The notes beneath the pieces are model-generated. The model ran no database searches. It was not told the DNA's origin and was given only the letters and a program-made list of their open reading frames with translations. A stretch of DNA of 64,000 bases from Rheinheimera sp. EpRS3 (GTDB lineage Bacteria > Pseudomonadota > Gammaproteobacteria > Enterobacterales > Alteromonadaceae): positions 496,001 to 560,000 of the forward strand of contig NZ_LNQS01000010.1 in assembly GCF_001513785.1 (NCBI RefSeq), in the 5' to 3' direction. Shown here piece by piece: positions 15,847-24,098 of the stretch. The stretch's first letter is position 1; each line of letters starts with the position of its first letter. Both the position numbers and the translations under genes were made by a program.

Positions 15847-17115
15847 TTACTCAGATTTTCTTATCAGTATAAAGAGTTTTAAAAACGGATAGTTAAATAG
15901 CCGTCTAAGAAAATTTAATATCTGATGAGTTCTTGGAGGTGAATTGTCATGCTCTGTTGAGTTGACAAGCTTAACAGTAGTATTAGAGATTTTCACACCT
16001 ACTAAAAAAGAAAGCAGAACAAAAATCATCCACTTCACATAGGGATTACCACCTTGTTTGGCAGCTTTTTCTTCTAATGTTTGAAGCCTTTTTTTCCCTT
16101 GGATAAGGTTCGGAAGTACGCATTCCGTAGCAAGCGCCAAGGGTGTAATCATTAAATTTTTTTCTATTGCACCGTCAAGCTCTGGTGGATACTCTCGGCA
16201 TAGTTCTGATGGCGTACGAATACAGCTTGAGTCAACATTCCTGAAGCTTTTTGAGCCGCCCCCCAAATCTTCTATAGGACATTTCTTGGCATTGTATTGT
16301 GCGATTTCCCTACGAATTATGCTCGTAAGTCCATTGTTTCCTCCAAAGAAGTCCTCTATAGAGTCAGGTCCGGATCGTGTGTAGTAACTACCTAAATCAC
16401 GAAGTGTGTAGTCATAGAGTTTTTCTTTAACACGTTGGCTCCAAGAACAAGTTTCATTTACTAGGCCCTCTTTTTTGCAGTCTGCATCTAAATAGTATCT
16501 ATCTAGCTGATCGATTAAGAAAATGGATGAGCTATTAACAATAGACTCTTGATAAGCGATTTCAGATTCATACTGTTTATCAGAACTCTCAACAACAAAA
16601 AAAATACCCGAAGAAATTGCTAAGAGATACCAGAAATGATCAAAAATATTTCGGTATTTTTCCCCCAATCGAAAATAATCCGATGAGATGATGTTTAGAG
16701 ACCAGCCACAAGTGAGTGCTAGCGCAACAATCACAATGAATCCGGTGATAGTACTTAGTTTCCCTCCTCCTCCGACTACATAATCTGTCGGAACAACGGC
16801 GAGCTCAGGCCAAACCGATAGTAATGATAAAAGGCCTGGAAGCAATAAAATTAAGATTGTAAGCAGCGTTCCTTTGAGCCCACCCAAAATGTAACCTGCA
16901 AAAACAAAAAGCGAACATAAAATAGCGAAAGGAGCGAGCATCATCCCAAGTAATTCTATAGTAGCTTGTCCCGGTGACCAGTATGAAGCGACGATGTGTT
17001 GATGCTCATTGACTTCAGTGAAGCTTGAACTTCTTAGTCCTAATCCTTCAAGAATTTGTTGTAAAGACCAAGCTGCGGCAAAGAGTATTTCAAAATATGG
17101 TTTCAAAAATATCAA
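15847..17115 (-). CDS. Multispanning membrane protein of the ubiquitin-like operon
   Basis: A 422-residue inner-membrane protein with about five hydrophobic segments: ~55-80, ~83-103, ~120-145, ~160-178 and ~365-385. Between the fourth and fifth lies a ~185-residue, cysteine-containing domain (for example DADCKKEGLVNETCSWSQ). I do not recognise a family. It begins 18 bases after the DUF6527 gene on the same strand and is the last gene of the ubiquitin-like operon. A membrane protein in that place could be the effector or a conjugation target, but this is inference. Confidence 0.7.
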   Translation of the reverse strand: MIFLKPYFEILFAAAWSLQQILEGLGLRSSSFTEVNEHQHIVASYWSPGQATIELLGMMLAPFAILCSLFVFAGYILGGLKGTLLTILILLLPGLLSLLSVWPELAVVPTDYVVGGGGKLSTITGFIVIVALALTCGWSLNIISSDYFRLGEKYRNIFDHFWYLLAISSGIFFVVESSDKQYESEIAYQESIVNSSSIFLIDQLDRYYLDADCKKEGLVNETCSWSQRVKEKLYDYTLRDLGSYYTRSGPDSIEDFFGGNNGLTSIIRREIAQYNAKKCPIEDLGGGSKSFRNVDSSCIRTPSELCREYPPELDGAIEKNLMITPLALATECVLPNLIQGKKRLQTLEEKAAKQGGNPYVKWMIFVLLSFLVGVKISNTTVKLVNSTEHDNSPPRTHQILNFLRRLFNYPFLKLFILIRKSE

Positions 17116-17133
17116 AATAGGGACTCCACTTGG

Positions 17134-17463
17134 TTAACACCAGATAATTTTGCCGTTCCTAAGCCAAAAGTGTGACTTGCATCCAACTTTTAACCAGACA
17201 GAAGGGTGAATTGTTGGTCTACTTCTCTCATCAAGCGTCAATTTCCAATTTGGTTTTACTTCATCGATTAGCATGAGCTCAATTTTTCTTTTACACCCGC
17301 AGGGACATAAAAAGCCAACAGCCCAATCCTCTCCATCTTCCCTTGCCAATATCAAATTTCGCATAGGCAAGCGGTTAGGGGGGGAATCGTCTTCAATCAC
17401 TGATACCTTGCGAGGAGGCAACAAAAATTCTAATAATTTCAATACCCACTTTGGTTTTATCAT
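17134..17463 (-). CDS. DUF6527 zinc-ribbon-like protein
   Basis: A 109-residue protein with the DUF6527 pattern: FLCPCGCKRKIEL, then W-L near the middle, PSVWLKVGCKSHFWLRNGKIIW at the end. The cysteines CPCGC and GC suggest metal binding. This family is found next to bacterial multi-ubiquitin / E1 / E2 / JAB genes, consistent with its neighbours here. The start at 17463 is fixed by an ATGA overlap with the E1 gene stop, so translation is coupled. Molecular function unknown. Confidence 0.82.
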   Translation of the reverse strand: MIKPKWVLKLLEFLLPPRKVSVIEDDSPPNRLPMRNLILAREDGEDWAVGFLCPCGCKRKIELMLIDEVKPNWKLTLDERSRPTIHPSVWLKVGCKSHFWLRNGKIIWC

Positions 17464-18866
17464 GCTGCCTCTTCCTGTGAACCGAGTTTTTGAAAACAAG
17501 GCATTCCAAGTAATGGCTCTTCAAGACCCCGCGCCATCATCTCACTTGGTGATAACTCACTATTTTTAAGGTTTTCGTGCTCCTCATAGCTTTCAGCCAC
17601 AGAGAAAATCACCCTATTGAAAAGAGCATTTGGCTCATGTCTGAATTGATAGCGTCGAGCCAAAAACTCCATGACACATGTGCTTGCAGCTTTCATGTTT
17701 AAAGTGATGACGGACGGTGCCTCATCGACAATACCTTTAATGTAACCTTCCTTAACTTGGTTGTTGAAATCTTCAGGTGCTGTTTGGCGGAGATATTCGT
17801 TACGTAAAGATTCTGGTGAATAAACGCAGCGGTCAAGCAAAGTAGGGCTACCGGGGTATATGTAGTCAATGCGCCCTAATACATCTGCAATGACAGGTTC
17901 ACCACAACTACTACTTCTCGTTGGTATGGTTACCCCAACATCAAATAATGGTTGTAAAAAAGCCGTACTAATTTGATCACATATCTGTCGGCCTTCCAAA
18001 CTGTCTACACAACAAAATAAGAAGTCAGCATCTCCGGCTGCTACAATCGAATCTCGGCAACTAATCGTAGAGTTTATACACGAAATTTCGATGTCATTTC
18101 GATGCTGCAAAACTTTTGTTGCGAGCATTTCCGTTTTAAAACAACCGGCTTTTGCATCATCAATTGTTGAGTTGAGAATGCGATTAAGATTTTTAAATTC
18201 TGTCCTGTCGAAGTCAATAAGAATCAGCCTTCCGATTCCCATCCTGGAAAGTTGCTCTACAACGATTGAACCAGTTCCAGATACTCCTACAATACATGCT
18301 GTTAGGCGTTTCAGGTCTTGTCGCATTTCTGAAGAAAATGCAATTGGTATTTTTTGTACTGTTCCATTTGAAGATGGGGCCCAAATATCAATATCGTCTG
18401 AAGAACAGACAACAAAGTGAACAGGATCAATACTCATGTCGCTGTTATAGATTCGGGCTCGTATCGCTTTGTCTGGGGTCATAATAGCCGAACCATGCAC
18501 TATGTCCTCCGCTGATATGGCCTGATAAAGACATGGAATTATTTTAAGATCGCTGTCGTTATCTTCGGTTGAAAAGTCAAACATTCCGCCCGGATGGGAA
18601 TGAATCAGAATAATCGACAGATGTTCGGAATCTGCAATATCTATTGCACTTTCTATTGCAGAACCAGGCCAACTAATCTGATTGGGTAGTCGTACTTTGC
18701 ATACATCATGAGGCACTAGAACAACATACTTTACGAGTAGACGGTTAGCGCTGCTTCTGGAGCACAGTAAAATTGCAGCCGCCTCTAAACCATCGCCAGG
18801 AAGAAGGTGCTTGGCCACCTGATCATGATGATGTTTAGAAATAGCGATTCTATAAGGCCTTCTCAT
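17460..18866 (-). CDS. JAB peptidase-E1 fusion of a bacterial ubiquitin-like system
   Basis: A 468-residue fusion. The N-terminal domain (to ~140) is a JAB/JAMM isopeptidase with a complete motif: E28, H89-x-H91, S99, D102 (HSHPGGMFDFSTED fits HxH-x7-SxxD). Residues ~180-400 form a ThiF/E1 adenylating domain: CIVGVSGTGS nucleotide loop (191-200), DFD at 218-220, NLNR (226-229), K244. C347 (LLDRCVYS) is a candidate thioester cysteine. The enzyme would activate and also remove the ubiquitin-like protein encoded just upstream. ATGA overlaps couple it to both neighbours. Confidence 0.9.
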   Translation of the reverse strand: MRRPYRIAISKHHHDQVAKHLLPGDGLEAAAILLCSRSSANRLLVKYVVLVPHDVCKVRLPNQISWPGSAIESAIDIADSEHLSIILIHSHPGGMFDFSTEDNDSDLKIIPCLYQAISAEDIVHGSAIMTPDKAIRARIYNSDMSIDPVHFVVCSSDDIDIWAPSSNGTVQKIPIAFSSEMRQDLKRLTACIVGVSGTGSIVVEQLSRMGIGRLILIDFDRTEFKNLNRILNSTIDDAKAGCFKTEMLATKVLQHRNDIEISCINSTISCRDSIVAAGDADFLFCCVDSLEGRQICDQISTAFLQPLFDVGVTIPTRSSSCGEPVIADVLGRIDYIYPGSPTLLDRCVYSPESLRNEYLRQTAPEDFNNQVKEGYIKGIVDEAPSVITLNMKAASTCVMEFLARRYQFRHEPNALFNRVIFSVAESYEEHENLKNSELSPSEMMARGLEEPLLGMPCFQKLGSQEEAA

Positions 18867-19999
18867 TCACCTACCTCTCTCAATAATGACTCTTCTACAA
18901 CAGTCATTTGGGTGATGATGCTATCCGTTGTCGGATTCCAGCGTGTGGAAGGAGCAAGATGCCTGCTCCACCGTTGAAATGATTTTCCTGCAATAGCCTG
19001 TTGGCTTTCAGTCTGAGCTATAGCAGTACCTGACTTTAGGCAAAGGGATGGATTGCAGTAGAACATATCAAGCGCCGCATTTGGGTACACTAGAGGGATA
19101 TCAATTGCGATATCCGTTTTGTCATGGTTGTAGCCTTTTGGCAGAAGATAGTTTCTGATAATCAGCCACCTCCTTTGGCCGTCTAGCAATGTTTCCCATT
19201 GCAAGCCAGATGCATTTAGGTAAGCGATGTCCTTTTCCAATAAAGCAAAGTCTATACGTTGTCCTAACGGCTTTTCTCCATTCACGATTTCTTTGCGCAT
19301 GAGCCTTAGCTTCTCAATGCCCGGTGCACTTAAATCGATTACATCACTAACAGCTATCGATTTTTTAGGTTGGTCTTTAACTTTAAGGATAAGATTCCAA
19401 TCTTCTGTGGGGTCAAAGCCAGCAAGCAGCATTGCTTCTGATGCGACAATTGTTGGATTGTCAGATGAGATAATTACTCCATGTACATTCAGTTTCCATT
19501 CTTCAGCTTTTGAATAAATTCTTTCCAGGCCTTTCTTGGAGAGATCTACGCTATCCCCACTATTGATTAGTTGATCTGCGGTATCTCGGACGGCCTGCCA
19601 GAGAGATTGATTTGGAGGAATTTCGCCAACGTAGCGTAAAATACTCTCACTGATAGATTTGCTTCCCCATGGAAGTCTTTTCCCGTTTAACTCAAAATAA
19701 AAGACCCTGTCACTTTTAAAAGTAATAAACTGCTCGACCCCACGCTTATAGACATCGACCGTTTCAGAGAGATTGATTTCCTCTAATGTTCCTGATGCCT
19801 GACGCATTAACAACATGTAGTCTTCAGTCGGGAAAAGGTTTGCCGCTTCCAGAATTTGCCTTCCCGTTAGTACAGGATCGTTCATAGTTAAACGAACGAA
19901 CTCCAGATACTCGTTCCCTATGCTTATTTGATATACGCCTTGGTTACTTACCTTAAGGCTGCCATCGATCTGTTTCTGTATATCTGCGTTACCGCTCAT
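18863..19999 (-). CDS. Triple ubiquitin-like domain-E2 fusion protein
   Basis: A 378-residue protein, first gene of the operon. Three beta-grasp (multi-ubiquitin type) repeats can be aligned at ~15-83, ~84-150 and ~151-220; each ends with a DL/ET...G-x-E/Q pattern (VDVYKRGVEQF, VDLSKKGLERI, IDLSAPGIEKL). Residues ~245-378 match the prokaryotic E2 family E (GYNHDKTDIAIDIPLVYPNAALDMFYCNP, then QRWSRH...TRWNP). C near DMFYCNP is a possible catalytic cysteine. Fusing ubiquitin-like repeats to their E2 is a compact version of these systems. GGTAAGGA precedes the start. Confidence 0.85.
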   Translation of the reverse strand: MSGNADIQKQIDGSLKVSNQGVYQISIGNEYLEFVRLTMNDPVLTGRQILEAANLFPTEDYMLLMRQASGTLEEINLSETVDVYKRGVEQFITFKSDRVFYFELNGKRLPWGSKSISESILRYVGEIPPNQSLWQAVRDTADQLINSGDSVDLSKKGLERIYSKAEEWKLNVHGVIISSDNPTIVASEAMLLAGFDPTEDWNLILKVKDQPKKSIAVSDVIDLSAPGIEKLRLMRKEIVNGEKPLGQRIDFALLEKDIAYLNASGLQWETLLDGQRRWLIIRNYLLPKGYNHDKTDIAIDIPLVYPNAALDMFYCNPSLCLKSGTAIAQTESQQAIAGKSFQRWSRHLAPSTRWNPTTDSIITQMTVVEESLLREVGE

Positions 20000-20044
20000 T
20001 TTCCTTACCTCTCACTTTAATTTTGGCTGTTCCTTATTTATAAT

Positions 20045-20105
20045 ATAGCTAAAAAATAGCTAGTCAATAGCTTTGACATGTTTTTTTTTAAGGGTATAAT
20101 TAGCT
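20045..20105 (+). promoter_or_regulatory. Strong promoter with 11-bp phased operator repeats
   Basis: TTGACA (20073-20078) and TATAAT (20095-20100), 16 bases apart, form a near-consensus promoter for the RHH operon. Copies of (A/T)TAGCT start at 20045, 20056, 20067 and 20100, so all are spaced by multiples of 11, one helical turn. They flank the promoter, as expected for operators of the ribbon-helix-helix protein encoded just downstream. The region also lies upstream of the divergent ubiquitin-like operon and could control both. Confidence 0.75.
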
Positions 20106-20146
20106 ATGCTATACAGTAAAAGCCTTTTAATTTGTGAGGAATGGAA

Positions 20147-20362
20147 ATGGCAAGCGCCAAAAAGACAATGACTTTGAACCTGACGGATGCTGAAATGAGT
20201 GCTTTAGAAGCTCTAAGCGATAAAAAGGATCTCAACAAGACATCTATTTTGCGCCAAGCACTTAGGTTGTATCAGGTTATTGAGGCCCGTTTAGAGAAAG
20301 GCGATAAGTTGTACTTTGAAGATGACAAGACCAAAGAGAAGGCGGAGGTCGTAATGTTATGA
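20147..20362 (+). CDS. Ribbon-helix-helix (CopG/Arc-like) antitoxin or repressor
   Basis: A 71-residue protein: a short beta strand (KKTMTLNLTDAEMSAL), helix, NKTSILRQALRLY helix, then an acidic tail. This is the RHH DNA-binding fold of many antitoxins. GAGGA (20136-20140) sits six bases before ATG 20147, which is preferred to the ATG at 20141. Its stop overlaps the start of the GNAT gene (ATGTTATGA region), and phased operator repeats lie at its promoter, so autoregulation is likely. RHH plus GNAT gene recalls TacAT-type toxin-antitoxin pairs. Confidence 0.8.
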   Translation: MASAKKTMTLNLTDAEMSALEALSDKKDLNKTSILRQALRLYQVIEARLEKGDKLYFEDDKTKEKAEVVML

Positions 20363-20988
20363 CGGCAGAGGTATCCAAAGCTTATTTGCGGGAAGCTACA
20401 ACCGGTCTGGTGAAAGAGGCTGAAGTGTGGGATTCGATTGTAGAGCAGCATTTGGTCGACTGGGAAACCGAATGGAAACCTTACCGGGATATGATTCTAC
20501 AGGCGCACCGAGCTGCTGGTGTTTCTCTATTGAAGTGGCCACAAAGCAGGCATTGGGATTGGCGAAATAAATATCAGTGCGTGCAAGGAATGCTTTCAAC
20601 GCCGAGCTTCGCGGTGATGTGTTCAGGTATGACAGAAGGATTGATGTTGCTAGATTTGTCGTTACATCGATGTCAGCTGCCTGAACAGAAAGGCAAGCAT
20701 TTGGTATATGTTGACTTTCTTGAAGTCGCGCCATGGAATTGGAAAACGTCTATTGGTCACTCTCCAAGGTATGCTGGTGTTGGTAGCTTGTTGTTAAGAG
20801 CTGCTATTGAAAGAAGTTTAGAGGAAGGGTTTAAAGGGCGTGTTGGGTTGCATGCTCTGCCACAAGCAAATAGCTGGTATGGAAAATTGGGTATGATAGA
20901 TTTTGGACCTGATTCAAGCAAAAGCAACCTACACTATTTTGAGATGCCATTAGATAAGATTGATTCCTTTATTGGAAAGGATGGTTAA
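20359..20988 (+). CDS. GNAT-family N-acetyltransferase
   Basis: A 209-residue protein with the GNAT acetyl-CoA site: VDFLEVAPWN strand, then RYAGVGSLLLRAAIERSLEEGF (motif A, R-x-x-G-x-G/S) and LHALPQANSWYGKLGMIDFG (motif B, with the end-of-fold Y-x-K-x-G-M). It is longer than the TacT toxins (~160-175 residues), with an extra N-terminal ~75 residues. It overlaps the RHH gene by four bases and is followed by an XRE regulator. It could be a toxin acetylating aminoacyl-tRNA, or a modifier in the adjacent defence operon. Confidence 0.75.
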   Translation: MTAEVSKAYLREATTGLVKEAEVWDSIVEQHLVDWETEWKPYRDMILQAHRAAGVSLLKWPQSRHWDWRNKYQCVQGMLSTPSFAVMCSGMTEGLMLLDLSLHRCQLPEQKGKHLVYVDFLEVAPWNWKTSIGHSPRYAGVGSLLLRAAIERSLEEGFKGRVGLHALPQANSWYGKLGMIDFGPDSSKSNLHYFEMPLDKIDSFIGKDG

Positions 20989-20990
20989 TT

Positions 20991-21464
20991 ATGAAGATCA
21001 AATACTCTGAAGCATGGTGCCTGAAAATGGCGGACCTCGAGCTGGGCAATGAGGTTGGTGCTGGTGTGTTTGGCCTCGCACAAAACGTCGCTAAAGATGC
21101 CGAATATCCTACTATGCATTCATCTACAATTCCTTTTGGCCGTTTTGTCAAACTCATGAGACGTAACAAGCGGCTTACTATAGAGAAATTAGCGGAAGAT
21201 GCGGATATTGACTTAGACGAGTTGATTGAAATTGAAGATAACGCAGGGCATGTACCTGAGCCAAGGACTGTGTATCAATTAGCTCAGTTTTTTGAGGTGC
21301 CCACAAATAATTTAATGCAAGTTGCCGGATTGTCTTCAACAAGAGATGAACGATTGGTTAATGAGTCTATGAAGTTTGCTGCACGTTCAGATACCTTGGC
21401 TCCATTGTCTCCAGAAGAAAAGGCTGCTTTGGAAGCTTTCGTATCTATTTTGGGCAGAAAATAA
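20991..21464 (+). CDS. XRE-family helix-turn-helix regulator
   Basis: A 157-residue protein. Residues ~50-110 form a Cro/C1-type HTH (FGRFVKLMRRNKRLTIEKLAEDADIDLDELIEIEDNAGHVPEPRTVYQLAQFF). The C-terminal part is short and helix-rich. It is directly followed by an ImmA/IrrE-type protease; in ICEBs1 and many elements such a pair is a repressor and the protease that relieves it. Here they are co-transcribed with the RHH and GNAT genes. Confidence 0.82.
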   Translation: MKIKYSEAWCLKMADLELGNEVGAGVFGLAQNVAKDAEYPTMHSSTIPFGRFVKLMRRNKRLTIEKLAEDADIDLDELIEIEDNAGHVPEPRTVYQLAQFFEVPTNNLMQVAGLSSTRDERLVNESMKFAARSDTLAPLSPEEKAALEAFVSILGRK

Positions 21465-21483
21465 TGAGATAAAGGGCGGTGTA

Positions 21484-22413
21484 ATGAAAAATTTGATTTT
21501 ATCTAATAAAACCGCTCAAGACATATCTAGGCGAGTAGATAGGGTGCTGAAGGATCTTGGAAATCCTGAGCCCCCTATAAGGCTAGAAGATGTGCGTGAA
21601 CTGTTGAAGCTGGATTTGCGTTATTACACTGCTGATGATCCCAGCTTAGTCGATGAAGTTGTAAGTAAGATAAAGGTTGCCACTATACAAATTTATAGAC
21701 GGCCCACGTTACTTCTTGAGGCTATAAAAAAACTATCGTTGAAAGCGCTATATATTCCTGATAGAAAGAGAATCCTACTCGATAGCACCTTACCGAAACT
21801 TAAACATCGATGGAATCAGGCTCATGAAATTGGGCACAGTCTTATTCCTTGGCATGAAAGCATAATGCATGGAGACAACGAACAGACATTGTCTCATCAT
21901 TGCCATGAACTGGTTGAAGCGGAGGCAAACTTTGCTGCTGGTCGAATGATTTTTTTGGGTGATAGATTTGAAGAGGAAGCCTTATCAATGCGAGCTAACT
22001 TTGATTCTCTTACACAACTAAAAAAAACATATGGAAATACGTATTCGACTACATTGTATCGGTTTGTTGAGAGCTTCGGTGAATCGACGCCTGTGATTGG
22101 GATGATCAGTTGCCATCCTCATATAAGCCGCCGGCCAGTAGATTTTAACCCGCGTTCACCTAGCAAGCATTATATTCAGTCATCTGCGTTTAAACATAAA
22201 TTTGGGCATATTACGGATGTTAATGTGTTTGGCGCATTAGAGGAATTTTGTATGAATAGAAGTGGGGGAATAATAGGAACGTCGGATTTGGTGCTCACTG
22301 ACCGAAATGGTGAAGACCATCGATTTATGTTCGAGACATTCTATAACAGCTACGACGCTTTAACTTTGGGAGTTTATTTGAATAAAGAGAGCATCGTAGT
22401 GGCAGTTCCATAA
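21484..22413 (+). CDS. ImmA/IrrE-family metallopeptidase
   Basis: A 309-residue zinc protease-like protein. The motif HEIGHS (in RWNQAHEIGHSLIPWH) followed by EAEANFAAGRMI is the HExxH...E signature of ImmA/IrrE proteins. The C-terminal half is longer than in minimal ImmA and ends in a beta-rich domain. AGGGCGG precedes ATG 21484, which fixes the start. Likely substrate is the XRE regulator encoded 20 bases upstream, by analogy with ICEBs1. Last gene of the RHH-GNAT-XRE-ImmA operon. Confidence 0.85.
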   Translation: MKNLILSNKTAQDISRRVDRVLKDLGNPEPPIRLEDVRELLKLDLRYYTADDPSLVDEVVSKIKVATIQIYRRPTLLLEAIKKLSLKALYIPDRKRILLDSTLPKLKHRWNQAHEIGHSLIPWHESIMHGDNEQTLSHHCHELVEAEANFAAGRMIFLGDRFEEEALSMRANFDSLTQLKKTYGNTYSTTLYRFVESFGESTPVIGMISCHPHISRRPVDFNPRSPSKHYIQSSAFKHKFGHITDVNVFGALEEFCMNRSGGIIGTSDLVLTDRNGEDHRFMFETFYNSYDALTLGVYLNKESIVVAVP

Positions 22414-22450
22414 CAGCCAGTTTTCATGTGTTAAACCACTTCGTTCAAAT

Positions 22451-22612
22451 CCAGTAAAGCCATAAATCGGAACCCCACGCGGTGGGGCCCCCTTGCTGCG
22501 CAACCCTGCGGGCGATTTATAGCTTGACTGGCTTTTCTCTGCGTAGTGCATGTTGGCCATGTGGTATGGCAGGCCTGTAGGCGATAAACGCCTATAGGCT
22601 CACCAACCACAT
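22451..22612. repeat. Two large structured hairpins upstream of a small gene
   Basis: Hairpin 1: 22451-22469 (CCAGTAAAGCCATAAATCG) pairs with 22513-22531 at 17 of 19 positions and encloses CCCCAC/GTGGGG (22473-22487). Hairpin 2: ATGTGGT (22559-22565) with ACCACAT (22606-22612) encloses GCCTGTAGGCG (22573-22583) with CGCCTATAGGC (22589-22599). No coding potential. This could be a structured leader RNA for the 73-residue gene starting at 22630, or an origin-type site such as oriT. I do not recognise a known riboswitch. Confidence 0.7.
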
Positions 22613-22629
22613 ATCCATAAGGGGCTAAC

Positions 22630-22851
22630 ATGACAAAATCTGAGTTTATTAAAAGAGCTAAAAAGATAAGTTTTGACCAAATAGTCAGGAATGGGCAGCC
22701 TGTCAGCCAGGTACTTCTAACTGAGGTACTAAGTACAGACCATTGCTTCTTAGTACAGTCTGGTGAAAAGCATCAGTTCTGGATCACCCGCAACAACAAG
22801 CTGTGTTTGGTTTCGTCAACGCTGAAATCGAGTTTTTGTGTGGTAGCTTAA
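22630..22851 (+). CDS. Small unknown protein downstream of the double hairpin
   Basis: A 73-residue protein beginning MTKSEFIKRAKKISFDQIV. AGGGG lies six bases before the ATG. It is predicted soluble, with a helical N-terminus and a beta-rich remainder (HCFLVQSGEKHQFWITRNNKLCLVSS). No family recognised. It is the last gene before the island integrase and runs convergent to it. The long structured leader suggests post-transcriptional control. Confidence 0.55.
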   Translation: MTKSEFIKRAKKISFDQIVRNGQPVSQVLLTEVLSTDHCFLVQSGEKHQFWITRNNKLCLVSSTLKSSFCVVA

Positions 22852-22943
22852 GTCAAATAATGGGAAGGGGAGACAGATATAAAGCTTTTAAATTACTGAT
22901 ATTTAAAATACTTCCCTGTTTCCCTATTTTCCCAATTTAATTT

Positions 22944-24083
22944 CTAATGCCACAGGCTCGGTAACGACTCCATTGCCTCTTTGCGTTTGCTCTCAATGAT
23001 GTCAGCGTATATCTGAGTCGTTTTAAGCTCGGAGTGGCCGAGAAGTTTTGATACGGTATAAATATCAGCTCCGTTAGTCAGTAGTCTTACTGCAAAGGTA
23101 TGGCGGGCACAGTGAAAAGTAATATGCTTGGTGATTCCTGCACGAAGCATCCACTGTAGAATTGCGACGTTTGTATACGTTGAGTATTTAAGCCCCTTGA
23201 ATACCCTTGTCTCAGGTGCTTCCGGTTCACCCATGAGTTTAATGGCGTCTTTTGGAAGATCCAAATATTGAAGTTTTCTGTTTTTCTTGTGGTTGAATGT
23301 GATCCTGTTCACGCCATCACTTAGGAAGACATCCTGCCATTTTAGTTTGTGGATATCGCTCCAGCGAAGGCCTGTAGTACACCCAAACAGGAAAGCACGT
23401 TTAAGCACTTCGTAGCGGCAATCAGCCTGATAAGCGGCTCTAAGTTCATCCTCAAGCAAGTACTGCCGTTTATTTTGCTCTGGCTTAATACTTTTAACCT
23501 CATTTACAGGGTTTCTGCGAATGATCCCCTCGTGAAATGCTTGGTTTAGCGCCGCTCTTACTTTGTTAAAGTACGTAGATGCTGTATTGGAAGATAGTTT
23601 TTTACCAGATTTAGTAACAGCTGTTGTTGTCAGGTAAATCCGGAAGTCTTGTAGCAATGTCGTATCAAAGTTGGCAAAGGACAATTGGTGGCCACCGGCA
23701 AAACGCTGTAAATGAATCAGTACTGACTCCCAGGTAGACACGTTGGATTTGCCATCAGTTTTCCTTTTCTCCTCGATAATTTGCTGCATATAGTCGATGA
23801 AGCTTTGTTGTTGTTTGGCTTCGTCTTCAAAGTGATATTTGTTATTGGCCAGGTCAACAATAGCCTGAGCCTGAATACGCTCTGCGAGTTCCAAGGTCTT
23901 TTTATTGTAATCTCGTTGAGCCTTATCTTTGGGCGTGGCATAGATGAATAGGTCTAAGGATTGGCGTTTGCGCTTTTTAACACGCTTACCTGATTCGTCG
24001 ATATAAGAACCATAGTTACGGGTTAATAGCAGCTGTTGACGACCAGCACGATCTGCTGGCTTTTTCTCAATAGATAACTTCAT
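22944..24083 (-). CDS. Island integrase (tyrosine recombinase)
   Basis: A 379-residue tyrosine recombinase. Residues 1-85 form an arm-binding-like N-terminus, ~90-195 a SAM-like core-binding domain, ~205-379 the catalytic domain with R240 (TTGLRWSD), H324-x-x-R327 (HCARHTF), H350 (LGHSEL) and nucleophile Y359. The layout is nearer to integrases common in Bacteroidetes elements than to lambda or P4 integrases. It lies 176 bases from the mnmE stop, inside the island end, so it is the best candidate for the enzyme that inserted the island in mnmE. Confidence 0.92.
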   Translation of the reverse strand: MKLSIEKKPADRAGRQQLLLTRNYGSYIDESGKRVKKRKRQSLDLFIYATPKDKAQRDYNKKTLELAERIQAQAIVDLANNKYHFEDEAKQQQSFIDYMQQIIEEKRKTDGKSNVSTWESVLIHLQRFAGGHQLSFANFDTTLLQDFRIYLTTTAVTKSGKKLSSNTASTYFNKVRAALNQAFHEGIIRRNPVNEVKSIKPEQNKRQYLLEDELRAAYQADCRYEVLKRAFLFGCTTGLRWSDIHKLKWQDVFLSDGVNRITFNHKKNRKLQYLDLPKDAIKLMGEPEAPETRVFKGLKYSTYTNVAILQWMLRAGITKHITFHCARHTFAVRLLTNGADIYTVSKLLGHSELKTTQIYADIIESKRKEAMESLPSLWH

Positions 24084-24098
24084 ATGTTACTCCTGTGT

